In this document: one piece after another, positions 52,307 through 62,113 of the stretch | Layout: the number at the start of each line of letters is the position of its first letter | How positions within the stretch are numbered: the stretch's first letter is position 1 | Assembly: GCF_014207985.1 (NCBI RefSeq) | Contig: NZ_JACHMI010000001.1 | Location: 8,911,001 to 8,975,000 of the forward strand | Source of the DNA: Nonomuraea rubra | GTDB lineage: Bacteria > Actinomycetota > Actinomycetes > Streptosporangiales > Streptosporangiaceae | Length of the DNA stretch: 64,000 bases | Reading direction: 5' to 3' | Notes under the pieces: model-generated | What the model was told of the DNA's origin: nothing | The model's input: only the letters and a program-made list of their open reading frames with translations | The model's database searches: none | Made by a program: the position numbers and the translations under genes

Positions 52307-53142
52307 GACTGCTCCTTCCGACCGGGCCGGACCACGGCGACCGGGCAGGCCACGTGATGCAGTACGGCGTGGCTGACCGAGCCGAGCAGTGCCGAGGCGA
52401 AGCCGCCCAGCCCGCGCGAGCCGACCACGACGAGGTCTGCCGCCTTGGCAGCCCTGGTCAGGGCGGCGACCGGGTGTTCGCAGGGTTGCTCATCAGTGAT
52501 GACGAGGTCAGGGTTGTTGGTGCGCCAGGGCTCGACCAGCTCGCGTGCCGCGCGCTTCTCCTCCCGCATGACCTGCTCGATCAGGCTGCTGTAGGCGACG
52601 GCGTACGGGGAGAAGGACGGCACCTGCCAGGCCGTGACCACGTGCAACTCGGCCCGGCGCCTCATCGCCTGCTCGACGGCGTACTCCATGGCCGCCTGCG
52701 CGTGCTCGGAGCCGTCGTAGCCGATCACGACGCGGCCGTGCTCGGCCGGCTGGGATCCGCGGACGACGACGACCGGTCCCATGGCGTGTCCGGCCATCGC
52801 GGTGCTCACCGAGCCGAGCATCATCCCGGTGAACCCGCCGAGCCCGCGACTGCCCAGCACCAGGCAGTCGGCCGTGGCGGACTCGGCGATCAGTTCGTCG
52901 ATGACGTTCCCGGTCAGCAGGTCCGTCGTCACCTTGACGCCGCTGGTGATGTCGCGCGCCCGGTCGGCGGCTGCCTCCAGCGCGCCGGCGCAGTGCTCTG
53001 TCCCCTCTCCGTGCGACCGCGGCGCGCACACATGCACGAGTCGCAGGTCGTGCCCGCGCCGCGCGGCGTCGGCCGCCGCCCACTCCACTGCGGCGGAGGA
53101 CGGGGCGGACCCATCCACGCCGACCACGATCTGACTGGCCAT
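52303..53142 (-). CDS. universal stress protein, tandem UspA domains
   Basis: A 279-residue tandem UspA. Each half begins with the pattern VVGVDGS or VIGYDGS and ends with an ATP-binding GSRGLGGFTGMMLGSVS or GSRGLGGFASALLGSVSHAVL followed by CPVAVVRPG, intact in both. This is the size and motif of mycobacterial Rv2005c/Rv2623-type dormancy proteins. The start is ATG 53142 behind GAGGAGATGAGTG (GTG 53145 also possible). A DosR-like box is 89 bp upstream (53231-53244). It heads the unit with CBS and flavodoxin genes. Confidence 0.9.
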   Translation of the reverse strand: MASQIVVGVDGSAPSSAAVEWAAADAARRGHDLRLVHVCAPRSHGEGTEHCAGALEAAADRARDITSGVKVTTDLLTGNVIDELIAESATADCLVLGSRGLGGFTGMMLGSVSTAMAGHAMGPVVVVRGSQPAEHGRVVIGYDGSEHAQAAMEYAVEQAMRRRAELHVVTAWQVPSFSPYAVAYSSLIEQVMREEKRAARELVEPWRTNNPDLVITDEQPCEHPVAALTRAAKAADLVVVGSRGLGGFASALLGSVSHAVLHHVACPVAVVRPGRKEQS

Positions 53143-53230
53143 CACTCATCTCCTCAACGGATCGGATCTCGCACTCTCAGCTTCGCCAGGGCGGCGGAAG
53201 AACTCCCGAGGAGGAAGTCCTGCACAAGCA

Positions 53231-53244
53231 GTGCCTTTGGTCCC
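53231..53244. promoter_or_regulatory. DosR-box-like site upstream of the tandem USP operon
   Basis: GTGCCTTTGGTCCC keeps the CTTTGGTCCC arm exactly. It lies 89 bp before the start at 53142 and just beyond the stop of the arcC remnant. Confidence 0.55.
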
Positions 53245-53263
53245 TGATCGCCAGGCGCGGAGG

Positions 53264-54162
53264 TCACTCTGCGGGCTGGATGCGGGTGCCGCTGATGCCA
53301 TCCACCACCCGCGCGAGCTCGTCCAGCGCGCCGATGGCCACCGGCCGGCCGGTGGCGCGGCCGAACGCGCAGGCCGCCGCCACCTTGGGCCCCATGGAGC
53401 CGGGGTGTGAAGGAGTCGCCGTCCAGCTTGTCGGGAGTCGCAGTCGTGATGGGACGCTGGCGCGGTGTGCCGTAGTCGGCGTACACGTAGGGCACATCGG
53501 TGAGGATGGCCAGCAAGTCCGCTTCGAGTTGTGTGGCGAGCAGCGCAGCGACGGCGTCCTTGTCCACGACCGCCTCAATGCCCGTGAGGTCGCCGCTGAC
53601 GGGGGCGCCGCCTCCGCCACCGGCGATCACGACTGTGCCGGCGTCCAGCAGCCGGGCGATCGGGCAGTTCGACGACGCGTTCGGGCCGCGGCGAGGGCAC
53701 GACGCGACGGTAGCCGTGCCGTTCCCGGACGAAGGTCCAGCCACGCTCGGTCGTGAGGCGTTCGGCGTCCGCCTCCGGATAGCAGGGGCCGATGGGTTTC
53801 TCCGGATGGTCGAAGGCCGGGTCCGCGGGGTCCACGACGACCTGGGTGACGAGAGCGGCGACCGGCACGTCCGGCAGGTGGCGGCCGACGCCTTGGGCGA
53901 GCCAGTAGCCGATCATGCCCTGGGTCTCGGCGACAAGGGTGTCGAGCGGGTAGCCGCGTTCCAGGGTGGGGTCGCGTTCGCTCTCCTCGGCCAGCAGCCC
54001 CACCTGGGGGCCGTTGCCGTGCACGACGAGGATCTGGTGGTGGGTGGCCAGGCGGGCGATCTGCTCGGCGGCGTGGGCGGCGTTGCGGATCTGCGTGGCC
54101 GCGTCGGCCCGTTCCCCGCGGTGCAGCAGCGCGTTGCCGCCGAGCGCGATGACGATCCTCAC
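53264..54162 (-). pseudogene. arcC: carbamate kinase, frameshifted
   Basis: The reading begins at GTG 54162 with RIVIALGGNALLHRGE (ATP-grasp N-terminus of carbamate kinase), then VHGNGPQVGLLAEE and PEKPIGPCY. Near 53660 the frame is lost at VVELP and continues in the next frame with IARLLDAGTVVIAGGGGGAPV, then IEAVVDKDAVAALLA. A second shift near 53400 leads to SMGPKVAAACAF and the normal end, GTRIQPAE. Two frameshifts separate otherwise recognisable sequence of normal total length. Carbamate kinase makes ATP from carbamoyl phosphate in the arginine deiminase pathway. The start overlaps the arcB stop. Confidence 0.87.
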
Positions 54163-54935
54163 CTTGCGCCTGCCAAGGTGGGGCCGACCAGCGCTTCCAG
54201 GACCGCCTGTGCGGTGGGTAGGCGGTTGGCGGCCTGGGGAAACACCTGGGAGGCCGGGCCGTCGATGACGTCCCCGGCGACTTCCTCGCCGCGGTGGGCG
54301 GGCAAGCAGTGCAGGAAGACCGCTCCAGGTGCGGCTTCCCTCATCAGGCCGGCGGTGACGCGGTATGGGGTGCGCGCCGCGGTCCTGGCCGTCTTCTCCT
54401 CGATGGGATCTCCCATGGACTGCCGGCCAGCGCGGTGGCCTCCATGAGGCTGTGGGTGACGTTGGTGGCGGGGCCGACGTAGGCCAGTTTGCGCCCGCGC
54501 AGCTCACCGAAGTGCTCACGCAGGGTCAGCAGGTCGGCGAGCGCCTGCAGCGGGTGATGGGCGTCGGTGAGCGCGTTGATCACCGGGACCTCGGCGGACC
54601 GGGCGAACCCGTGCCACGTCGTCGTGGTCGAAGGTACGGATCACGACGGCGGCGGCGTAGGAGCCGATGACCCGGGCGGTGTCGGCGATGGTCTCGCCCC
54701 TGCCGAGCTGTAGCTCGGCAGGGGCGACGGTGAGCGGGACGCCGCCCGGGCGGACGACGGCGGTCTCGGTGGAGACGCGGGTGCGGGTGGAGGGTTTGGC
54801 GAAGTGGAGCAGCACCGTCTGTCCTTCCAGCGGGTCGCCTGCGGCACCGGGGTGGCGCTTGAGGTGTTCGGCCCGGTCGAGCAGGTAGGCGAGGTCGTGC
54901 TCGGTCAGGTCGGCGATGCGCAGCAGGTCTTTCAC
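54159..54935 (-). pseudogene. arcB: ornithine carbamoyltransferase, frameshifted and deleted
   Basis: From GTG 54935 the frame gives DLLRIADLTEHDLAYLLDRA and the carbamoyl-phosphate motif PSTRTR, through [18 protein letters not shown]. Near 54612 it shifts to another frame with [18 protein letters not shown] and [20 protein letters not shown], and then to a third with [10 protein letters not shown] and the C-terminal AVFLHCLPAHRGEE. About 60 residues between the last two pieces are missing (including the ornithine-binding DxxxSMG loop). It overlaps arcC and the arcA fragment as in an intact operon, so decay happened in place. Confidence 0.87.
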
Positions 54936-55540
54936 AGGGGGTTCCTCTCGATGGGGCAGCTCATGCAGCGGGGGCCGCCACGGCCGCGGCCGAGTTCGGC
55001 ACCGGCGATGGTGATGACCTCGACGCCGTGTTTGCGGAGCATGGTGTTGGTGGTGACGTTGCGTTCGTAGGCGACGACCACGCCGGGCGCGATGGCGAGC
55101 ACGTTGGTGCCGTCGTCCCACTGCTCGCGTTCGGCGGCCCACACGTCCTGTTCCGCGCGCAGCACAGTGGCCGCGCCAAGCGCGGTGAACAGGTCGTCGT
55201 TCTCGCGCACCCGCAACCCTGGGGTGAGGGTGAACGAGCGCAGCGGAGGCAACTCGGGGTGGACCACGAAGACGCCTCGGTCGATCATCGTCATGACGGT
55301 GTCGAGATGCATGAACGCCCGCTTGGACGGCAGCGCGGCGGCGATCACCCTGTCAGCGGCGCCGGCCTCGAACAGGCGCCGGGCCAGCAGTTCGATCGCC
55401 TGCGGGGTGGTGCGTTCGCTCATCCCCACCAGGACGGTGCCGTCGCCGACGACGTGGATGTCGCCGCCCTCGATGGTGGCCGGCTACTCGGCCTCGGCCG
55501 GGTACCAGACCGGAGCCCGCCCGGCGAACATGGGGTGGAA
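54932..55540 (-). pseudogene. arcA: arginine deiminase, C-terminal third only
   Basis: Minus-strand reading starts inside the protein at HPMFAGRAPVWYPAEAE, meets TAG (55484-55486), and continues in the same frame as [38 protein letters not shown] with the catalytic His follows and the end is [10 protein letters not shown] with the nucleophile Cys. The N-terminal 220 or so residues are absent; the piece joins directly onto the permease gene. A short frame from ATG 55423 could make about 164 residues but without the substrate-binding half. Confidence 0.87.
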
Positions 55541-56377
55541 GGCGGTGCCGGCCCAGTCGCCGAACATGACCGCGGCGGCGTCCGCGAACGGGGCGGTGGA
55601 GTCCACCAGCACCTGGCGGGGGACGGCGGCGAACACGGCGAGAGTGCCCAGGATGTAGACGGCGGCAGTGACGGCCGTGCCGATGACCGTGGCGCGCGGG
55701 ATCGTCCGCTCGGGGTGCTCCACGTCCTCGGCCGGGACGGTGGCCGACTCGATGCCGATGAACGCCCACAGCGTCAGGGACGCGGCGGCGGTCACGGCGC
55801 CGAACGTGCTCTGGCCGCTGGGGTTGAACGGGGTGAAGTCGCCGGCGTCGATGAAGAACGGCGCGGCCACGGCGAGCGCGACCAGCGGGAGCAACTTGGC
55901 GACGGTGGTGACGGCCTGGATCCAGCCGCCCTGCCGTACCCCGCGCACGTTGACGGCGGTCAGCAGCCAGATCGCCGCCAGCGCGACGCCTGCCGCGAGC
56001 AGGGCGGTGTCGCCGAGGGCGGGCCAGAAGTAGCCGAGGTAGCTGACGAAGGCGACGGCGATGGCCGCGTTGCCGACCCAGACCGCGATCCAGTAGCCCC
56101 ACGCGGTCTGGAAGCCGACGAAGTCGCCAAAAGCACGGCGGGCGTAGGCGTACGGGCCGCCCGTCTTGGGGTAGGCGCGGCCGAGGCGGGCGAGGACCAG
56201 CGCCAGCAGCAGAGCGCCGGTCGCGGTCAGTGTCCAGGCCACCAGGCTGGCACTGCCGAAGGCGGCCAGCGAGGCAGGCAGCAGGAACACGCCTGAGCCG
56301 ATCATGTTGCCGACGACCAGCGCGGTCGCCATCCACGGACCCAGCTTGCGGCGTCGTGTCAGCGGAGTGACGGACAT
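55541..56377 (-). pseudogene. APC permease (probable arginine/ornithine exchanger), 3'-truncated
   Basis: From ATG 56377 the frame encodes 279 residues of an APC transporter: GPWMATALVVGNMIGSGVFLLPASL, KTGGPYAYARRAFGDFVGF, WAFIGIESATVPAEDVEHPERTIPRAT and the eighth-segment region. A complete family member has about 450 residues and 12 segments. At residue 280 the sequence switches in frame to arginine deiminase and ends 18 codons later at TAG. The neighbours indicate an ArcD-type arginine/ornithine antiporter. A DosR-like box is 82 bp upstream. Confidence 0.85.
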
Positions 56378-56813
56378 GATGATGTCCTACTTCCAGGATC
56401 ATCACCAGCACATCAGTGGCGTAGTAGCAGGTACGGAGGCCAACGTCCTCGATTCCTGATGACCTTGGTCCCCTTCGCAGCTGCCCTTCGACCGACCTGG
56501 TCGCCCCCAGATCAAAAAGCGTGAAAGCCGGCGTTCGACACGAAGGGGAACCATGACGGCCACGCGATCACGTTCGAGGCTTGACGCGGCAGGGTGGGCG
56601 AGCGCGACACCGCGCACTCGATGGCCCCAAGGTTCCCGTCCTGGTCAACCCCGCTGACAAGGGGTGGGAGATTGCCCCTCAAACGCTCGCACGCAGCCTC
56701 CCCTGAGCAGGAACCCTCACACTTCCGGCCGGTTCGAGTTTCCCCGCCTCTTGTTGGGCTAAGACAACACCCATACCGGACATGTCGGATTCGTGACGGC
56801 AGGGACGAGTGAT
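56378..56813. other. intergenic region between divergent arc and nar units
   Basis: No gene is recognisable. It contains the box at 56459-56472, a weaker palindrome CGACCTGGTCG near 56490, and GGCCCCAAGGTTCC at 56623-56636, a poor box match 178 bp before narG. Promoters for both directions must lie here. Confidence 0.5.
56459..56472. promoter_or_regulatory. DosR-box-like site between arc and nar units
   Basis: ATGACCTTGGTCCC keeps GACCTTGGTCCC of the cydA box exactly. It is 82 bp upstream of the permease start and 342 bp upstream of narG, so the arc unit is its likely target. Confidence 0.58.
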
Positions 56814-59800
56814 ATGGCGGGCATGGATGGATCGGTCAGCGACGCGCTGCTGAAGATGGGCCGGCATCTGCGGCCGGGTACGGTCTCGGCGGACCTGCGG
56901 TCGTTGTACCAGGTGGGCGGCCGGCAGTCGGACGCCTTCTATCGGGATCGGTGGAGCCATGACAAGGTGGTGCGCTCCACGCACGGGGTGAACTGCACGG
57001 GTTCGTGCTCGTGGAAGGTCTACGTCAAGGACGGGATCATCACCTGGGAGGCGCAGCAGACCGACTATCCGAGCGTCGGCGGTGATCGGCCGGAGTACGA
57101 GCCGCGTGGCTGCCCCCGTGGCGCGGCCTTCTCCTGGTACACCTACTCCCCCACCCGGGTGCGTTACCCCTACGCGCGGGGCGTGCTGGTGGAGATGTAC
57201 CGGGAGGCCAGGGCGCGGCTGGGCGATCCGGTCGAGGCGTGGGCGGAGATCACCACGGACCCAGGCAAACGGGAAAGATACCAGGCCGCCCGAGGCAAGG
57301 GTGGCCTGGTACGCGTCACCTGGGACGAGGCCACCGAGATCATCGCGGCGGCGCACGTGCACACGATCAAGACCTACGGTCCCGACCGCGTGGCGGGCTT
57401 CTCGCCCATTCCGGCGATGTCGATGGCGTCGCACGCGGTGGGCGCCCGGTTCATCTCGCTGATCGGCGGCGCGATGCTGTCGTTCTACGACTGGTACGCC
57501 GACCTGCCGGTGGCCTCGCCGCAGGTGTTCGGCGACCAGACCGACGTTCCGGAGTCGGCGGACTGGTGGGACGCGGCGTACCTGATGTTGTGGGGCTCGA
57601 ACGTGCCGGTGACCCGCACGCCGGACGCCCACTACATGGCCGAGGCGCGTTACCACGGCCAGAAGGTGGTGGTGCTGGCGCCCGACTACAACGACGCCGC
57701 CAAGTTCGCCGACGAGTGGCTGGCCCCGCACCCCGGCACGGACGGCGCACTGGCCATGGCCATGGGCCACGTGATCCTCAAGGAGTTCTTCACGGACCGG
57801 CCGACGCCCGCCTTCGCCGACTACGTCAAGCGCTTCACCGATCTGCCGTTCCTGATCCGGCTGCGAGAGCGCAACGGATCATACGTGCCGGACAAGTTCC
57901 TCACCGCGGCCGACCTGGGTCAGGAGGGCCAGGAGGCGGCGTTCGCCACGGTGCTTGTGGACGCGCGGACCGGCGAGCCGGTCGTGCCGAACGGCTCGCT
58001 CGGCTTCCGCTACTCCGACCAGGGGCAGGGCCGCTGGAACCTTGACCTGGACGGAGTGGACCCGCTGCTGACCTGTCTCGGGCCGGAGTCGGTGCCGGTG
58101 GCGCTGCCACGCTTCGACGGTCACGGCGATGGCGTGCTGCAGCGCGGCGTGCCGGTGCGGCGGGTCGGCGCTCACCTGGTGACCACGGTCTACGACCTGA
58201 TGCTCGCTCAGTACGGGGTCGCCCGCGAAGGGCTGCCCGGACGCTGGCCATCCGCGTACGACGACGCTGCCGAGCCCTACACCCCCGCCTGGCAGGAGGC
58301 GATCACCGGCGTGCCGGCCGCGGCGGCGGCCCGCATCGCGCGGGAATTCGCCCGCAACGCCGAGGAGTCCGGCGGCCGTTCCATGATCATCATGGGTGCG
58401 GGGACGAATCACTGGTTCCACTCCGACACGATCTACCGCTCGTTCCTGGCGCTGACGACGCTGACCGGCTGTCAGGGCGTCAACGGGGGCGGCTGGGCGC
58501 ACTACGTCGGTCAGGAGAAGTGCCGGCCGATCACCGGGTGGGCGCAGCTGGCCTTCGGGCTGGACTGGTCGCGCCCGCCCCGGCAGATGATCGGCACCGC
58601 CTTCTGGTACCTGCACACCGATCAGTGGCGCTACGACACCTACGCGGCAGACGTCGTCTCCTCTCCGCTCGGCGAGGGCGCGTTCACCGGCAAGGCCACC
58701 GCCGACCTGCTGTCGCTGTCGGCACGTCTGGGGTGGATGCCCTCATACCCGACGTTCGACCGCAACCCGCTCGACCTGGCCGACGAGGCCGCCGCGGCGA
58801 GGTCCGACCCAGGGCCCTACGTGGCCGGGCAGGTCGCGGAGGGGCGGCTCGGCTTCGCCTGCGAGGACCCCGACGCGCCCGCGAACTGGCCCCGTGTGCT
58901 CACGGTGTGGCGGGCCAACCTGCTCGGCTCCTCCGCCAAGGGCAACGAGTACTTCCTGCGTCATCTGCTGGGCGCCGACTCGGCCGTCCGTGCCGACGAG
59001 GCCGCTCCCGAACAGCGGCCAGAAGGCGTCGCCTGGCCGCAGGAGGCGCCTCGGGGCAAGCTCGACCTGCTGCTGTCGCTGGACTTCCGGATGACGTCCA
59101 CCACGCTGTTCTCCGACATCGTGCTGCCGGCCGCCACCTGGTACGAGAAACACGACCTGTCCTCCACCGACATGCACCCGTTCGTGCACGCCTTCACGCC
59201 GGCGATCGACCCGCCGTGGCAGACCCGCACCGACTTCGCCGCCTTCCACGCCATCGCCAAGGCGTTCAGCGGCCTGGCGAAGACCCATCTGGGCACCCGC
59301 ACCGACCTGGTCGCCGTTCCGCTCCTGCACGACACCGCCGACGAACTCGCCACCCCGCACGGGCGGGTGCACGACTGGCGCGCGACAGGAGGGAGGCCGA
59401 CGCCGGGACGCGACTTCCCCAAACTGGTCACCGTCGAGCGCGACTACGGGGCCGTGGCAGACAAGATGGCCGCCCTCGGCCCCCTCCTGGAACGGCTCGG
59501 CGCCACCACCAAGGGCCTGACGTTCGACGTCTCCGGCGAGATCGACCGGCTGGGCAGGATGAACGGCACCGTACGCGGCGGCGTCGCCGACGGACGCCCG
59601 TCCCTGGCCCGCGACGTCGACATGTGCGAGGCCATCCTGGCCCTGTCGGGCACCACCAACGGGCACCTGGCCGCGCAGGGGTTCACCACGCTGGGCCGGC
59701 GTACCGGGACGTCGTTCGACGGCCTGGCCGACGAGCACAGGCAGATCACCTTCGCCGACACCCAGGCCCGGCCGGTGCCGGTGATCACCTCACCGGAATG

Positions 59801-60467
59801 GTCGGGCAGCGAAAGCGGCGGGCGCCGCTATTCGGCCTTCACCATCAACGTCGAGCACCGCAAACCCTGGCACACCCTCACCGGTCGCCAGCACTTCTAC
59901 CTCGACCACGACTGGATCCACGAGGCGGGCGAGGCGCTGCCGGTCTACCGGCCACCGCTGAACATGACCGCGATGTTCGGCGAGCCCGGCGTAGGAGAGT
60001 CCGGCGAGAACGGCATCACGGTGCGTTATCTCACCCCGCATTCCAAGTGGTCCATCCACTCCGAATACCAGGACAACCTGCTCATGCTCACCCTGTCACG
60101 CGGCGGCCCGACCATCTGGATGAGCCCGGCCGACGCCGCCAGAGCGAAGATCGCCGACAACGACTGGGTGGAGGCCGTCAACCGCAACGGCGTCGTGGTG
60201 GCCCGCGCCATCGTCTCGCACCGCATGCCCGCGGGCACGGTGTACATGTACCACGCCCAGGAGCGGGTGGTGGACGTGCCCAAGAGCGAGACCTCGGGCC
60301 TGCGGGGCGGTATCCACAATTCCCTCACCCGGCTCCTGGTCAAACCCACCCACCTGATCGGCGGCTACGCCCAGCTGAGCTTCGCCTTCAACTACCTGGG
60401 CCCCACCGGGAACCAGCGCGACGAGATCACCGTGATCCGCCGCCGCAGCCAGGAGGTCGACTACTGA
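56814..60467 (+). CDS. narG: respiratory nitrate reductase, alpha subunit
   Basis: About 1217 residues, normal for NarG. His57, Cys61, Cys65 and Cys100 form the N-terminal [4Fe-4S] site (HGVNCTGSC...RGCPRG), each eight positions beyond the E. coli ligands. YDWYADLPVASPQ contains the Asp that binds molybdenum. It carries the molybdo-bis-PGD cofactor and reduces nitrate to nitrite on the cytoplasmic face. No twin-arginine signal is present, as expected. I prefer ATG 56814 (AGGGACGAGTGAT upstream) over GTG 56793. The stop overlaps the narH start (TGATG). Confidence 0.96.
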   Translation: MAGMDGSVSDALLKMGRHLRPGTVSADLRSLYQVGGRQSDAFYRDRWSHDKVVRSTHGVNCTGSCSWKVYVKDGIITWEAQQTDYPSVGGDRPEYEPRGCPRGAAFSWYTYSPTRVRYPYARGVLVEMYREARARLGDPVEAWAEITTDPGKRERYQAARGKGGLVRVTWDEATEIIAAAHVHTIKTYGPDRVAGFSPIPAMSMASHAVGARFISLIGGAMLSFYDWYADLPVASPQVFGDQTDVPESADWWDAAYLMLWGSNVPVTRTPDAHYMAEARYHGQKVVVLAPDYNDAAKFADEWLAPHPGTDGALAMAMGHVILKEFFTDRPTPAFADYVKRFTDLPFLIRLRERNGSYVPDKFLTAADLGQEGQEAAFATVLVDARTGEPVVPNGSLGFRYSDQGQGRWNLDLDGVDPLLTCLGPESVPVALPRFDGHGDGVLQRGVPVRRVGAHLVTTVYDLMLAQYGVAREGLPGRWPSAYDDAAEPYTPAWQEAITGVPAAAAARIAREFARNAEESGGRSMIIMGAGTNHWFHSDTIYRSFLALTTLTGCQGVNGGGWAHYVGQEKCRPITGWAQLAFGLDWSRPPRQMIGTAFWYLHTDQWRYDTYAADVVSSPLGEGAFTGKATADLLSLSARLGWMPSYPTFDRNPLDLADEAAAARSDPGPYVAGQVAEGRLGFACEDPDAPANWPRVLTVWRANLLGSSAKGNEYFLRHLLGADSAVRADEAAPEQRPEGVAWPQEAPRGKLDLLLSLDFRMTSTTLFSDIVLPAATWYEKHDLSSTDMHPFVHAFTPAIDPPWQTRTDFAAFHAIAKAFSGLAKTHLGTRTDLVAVPLLHDTADELATPHGRVHDWRATGGRPTPGRDFPKLVTVERDYGAVADKMAALGPLLERLGATTKGLTFDVSGEIDRLGRMNGTVRGGVADGRPSLARDVDMCEAILALSGTTNGHLAAQGFTTLGRRTGTSFDGLADEHRQITFADTQARPVPVITSPEWSGSESGGRRYSAFTINVEHRKPWHTLTGRQHFYLDHDWIHEAGEALPVYRPPLNMTAMFGEPGVGESGENGITVRYLTPHSKWSIHSEYQDNLLMLTLSRGGPTIWMSPADAARAKIADNDWVEAVNRNGVVVARAIVSHRMPAGTVYMYHAQERVVDVPKSETSGLRGGIHNSLTRLLVKPTHLIGGYAQLSFAFNYLGPTGNQRDEITVIRRRSQEVDY

Positions 60468-62113
60468 TGCGTGTCATGGCGCAGCTGGCCATGGTGATGA
60501 ACCTGGACAAGTGCATCGGCTGCCACACCTGCTCGGTCACCTGCAAGCAGGCCTGGACCAACCGGGCCGGCACCGAGTACGTCTGGTTCAACAACGTCGA
60601 GACCCGCCCCGGCCAGGGCTACCCCCGCACCTACCAGGACCAGGACCGATGGAAGGGCGGCTGGGAGCTCAACCGGCGAGGCCGGCTGCGCCTGAAGGCC
60701 GGCGGCCGGCTCAAGAAACTCTTCTCGATCTTCGCCAACCCGCTCATGCCGGCCATCCAGGACTACTACGAGCCCTGGACCTACGACTACGACCAGCTCT
60801 TCTCCGCTCCCATGCAGGCCGACACCCCGGTCGCGCGGCCCCGCTCGCTCATCACCGGCGAACCCACCAAGATCAGCTGGAGCGCCAACTGGGACGACAA
60901 CCTGGCCGGGGGGCCCGAGCTCGCCCCGGCCGACCCCGTGCTGCGCAAGCTGTCAGGCCAGGTGAAGCTGGAGTTCGAACGGGCGTTCATGTTCTACTTG
61001 CCGCGCATCTGCGAGCACTGCCTCAACCCCTCCTGCGTGGCCTCCTGCCCGTCGGGCGCGCTGTACAAGCGGTCGGAGGACGGCATCGTCCTGGTGGACC
61101 AGGACCGCTGCCGGGGCTGGCGGATGTGCGTGACCGGCTGCCCGTACAAGAAGGTGTACTTCAACCACCGCACCGGCAAGGCGGAGAAGTGCACGTTCTG
61201 CTACCCGCGTGTCGAGGTCGGCATCCCCACCGTCTGCTCGGAGACATGCGTGGGCCGCCTGCGCTACATCGGCCTCATCCTGTACGACGCCGACCGCGTC
61301 ACCGAGGCGGCCTCCGTTCCTGACCAGAAGGACCTGTTCGAGGCGCAGAAGAGCGTCATGCTCGATCCGCACGACCCCGAAGTGATCACCGCCGCCCGCG
61401 CCGCCGGCATCCCCGAGGACTGGCTGGAGGCGGCCCGCCGCTCCCCCATCCACCGGCTGATCTTCGAGTACGGCGTGGCGCTGCCGCTGCACCCGGAATA
61501 CCGGACGATGCCCATGGTCTGGTACATCCCGCCACTGTCACCTGTGGTGGACGTGCTCGCGGGGACCGGGCATGACGGTGAGGACGCCGGAAACCTGTTC
61601 GGCGCCATCGACGCCCTGCGCATCCCCATCGGCTACCTGGCCGAGCTGTTCACCGCCGGCGATCCGGAGCCGGTGCGGGCGGTGCTGCGCCGGCTGGCCG
61701 CGATGCGCTCCTACATGCGCCGCATCAACTTGGGCCAGGATCGGGACGAGTTGATCGCCACAGCCGTGGGAATGAGCGGCGAGCAGGTCGAAGGCATGCA
61801 CCGGCTGCTGGCCCTGGCCCCCTACGACGAGCGGTACGTCATTCCCAAGGCCCACGCCGAGCAGGGCGAGCAATTGGAGGAACTGGCCACCGGCTGCAGC
61901 CTCGACTACGAAGGCGGCCCGGGTATGAACGGCCCGTTCGGCGAAGCGTCCGGCATGCCCGCCCCGGTGGCGGTGGAGAACTTCCACGCCCTGCGCGAGC
62001 GGCAGACAGGCGAGGACCTGGACGATGCCGGCGAACTGCACGGCCGCGTCAACCTCCTCAACTGGGACGGCAAAGGCACACCAGACGGATTGTTCCCCAG
62101 GAGGAAGAAATGA
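60467..62113 (+). CDS. narH: respiratory nitrate reductase, beta subunit
   Basis: A 548-residue iron-sulfur protein. The first ferredoxin cluster uses Cys16, 19, 22 and 26 (CIGCHTCSVTC), the same numbers as E. coli. The other three groups are CEHCLNPSCVASC, CRGWRMCVTGC (Trp replacing one Cys, giving the [3Fe-4S] site) and CTFCYPR. It passes electrons from NarI to NarG. ATG at 60467 shares its A with the narG stop. The 3' end overlaps narJ by four bases (ATGA). Confidence 0.96.
   Translation: MRVMAQLAMVMNLDKCIGCHTCSVTCKQAWTNRAGTEYVWFNNVETRPGQGYPRTYQDQDRWKGGWELNRRGRLRLKAGGRLKKLFSIFANPLMPAIQDYYEPWTYDYDQLFSAPMQADTPVARPRSLITGEPTKISWSANWDDNLAGGPELAPADPVLRKLSGQVKLEFERAFMFYLPRICEHCLNPSCVASCPSGALYKRSEDGIVLVDQDRCRGWRMCVTGCPYKKVYFNHRTGKAEKCTFCYPRVEVGIPTVCSETCVGRLRYIGLILYDADRVTEAASVPDQKDLFEAQKSVMLDPHDPEVITAARAAGIPEDWLEAARRSPIHRLIFEYGVALPLHPEYRTMPMVWYIPPLSPVVDVLAGTGHDGEDAGNLFGAIDALRIPIGYLAELFTAGDPEPVRAVLRRLAAMRSYMRRINLGQDRDELIATAVGMSGEQVEGMHRLLALAPYDERYVIPKAHAEQGEQLEELATGCSLDYEGGPGMNGPFGEASGMPAPVAVENFHALRERQTGEDLDDAGELHGRVNLLNWDGKGTPDGLFPRRKK

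Noticed and set aside
56623..56636. GGCCCCAAGGTTCC as a DosR box for narG
   Set aside because: Arms mismatch at several positions and the site is 178 bp from the start; too weak to list as a regulatory site.
58520..60466. Long open extension upstream of narH
   Set aside because: It lies inside narG in another frame; narH homology begins exactly at the ATG 60467 with the first cluster motif at the E. coli numbering.
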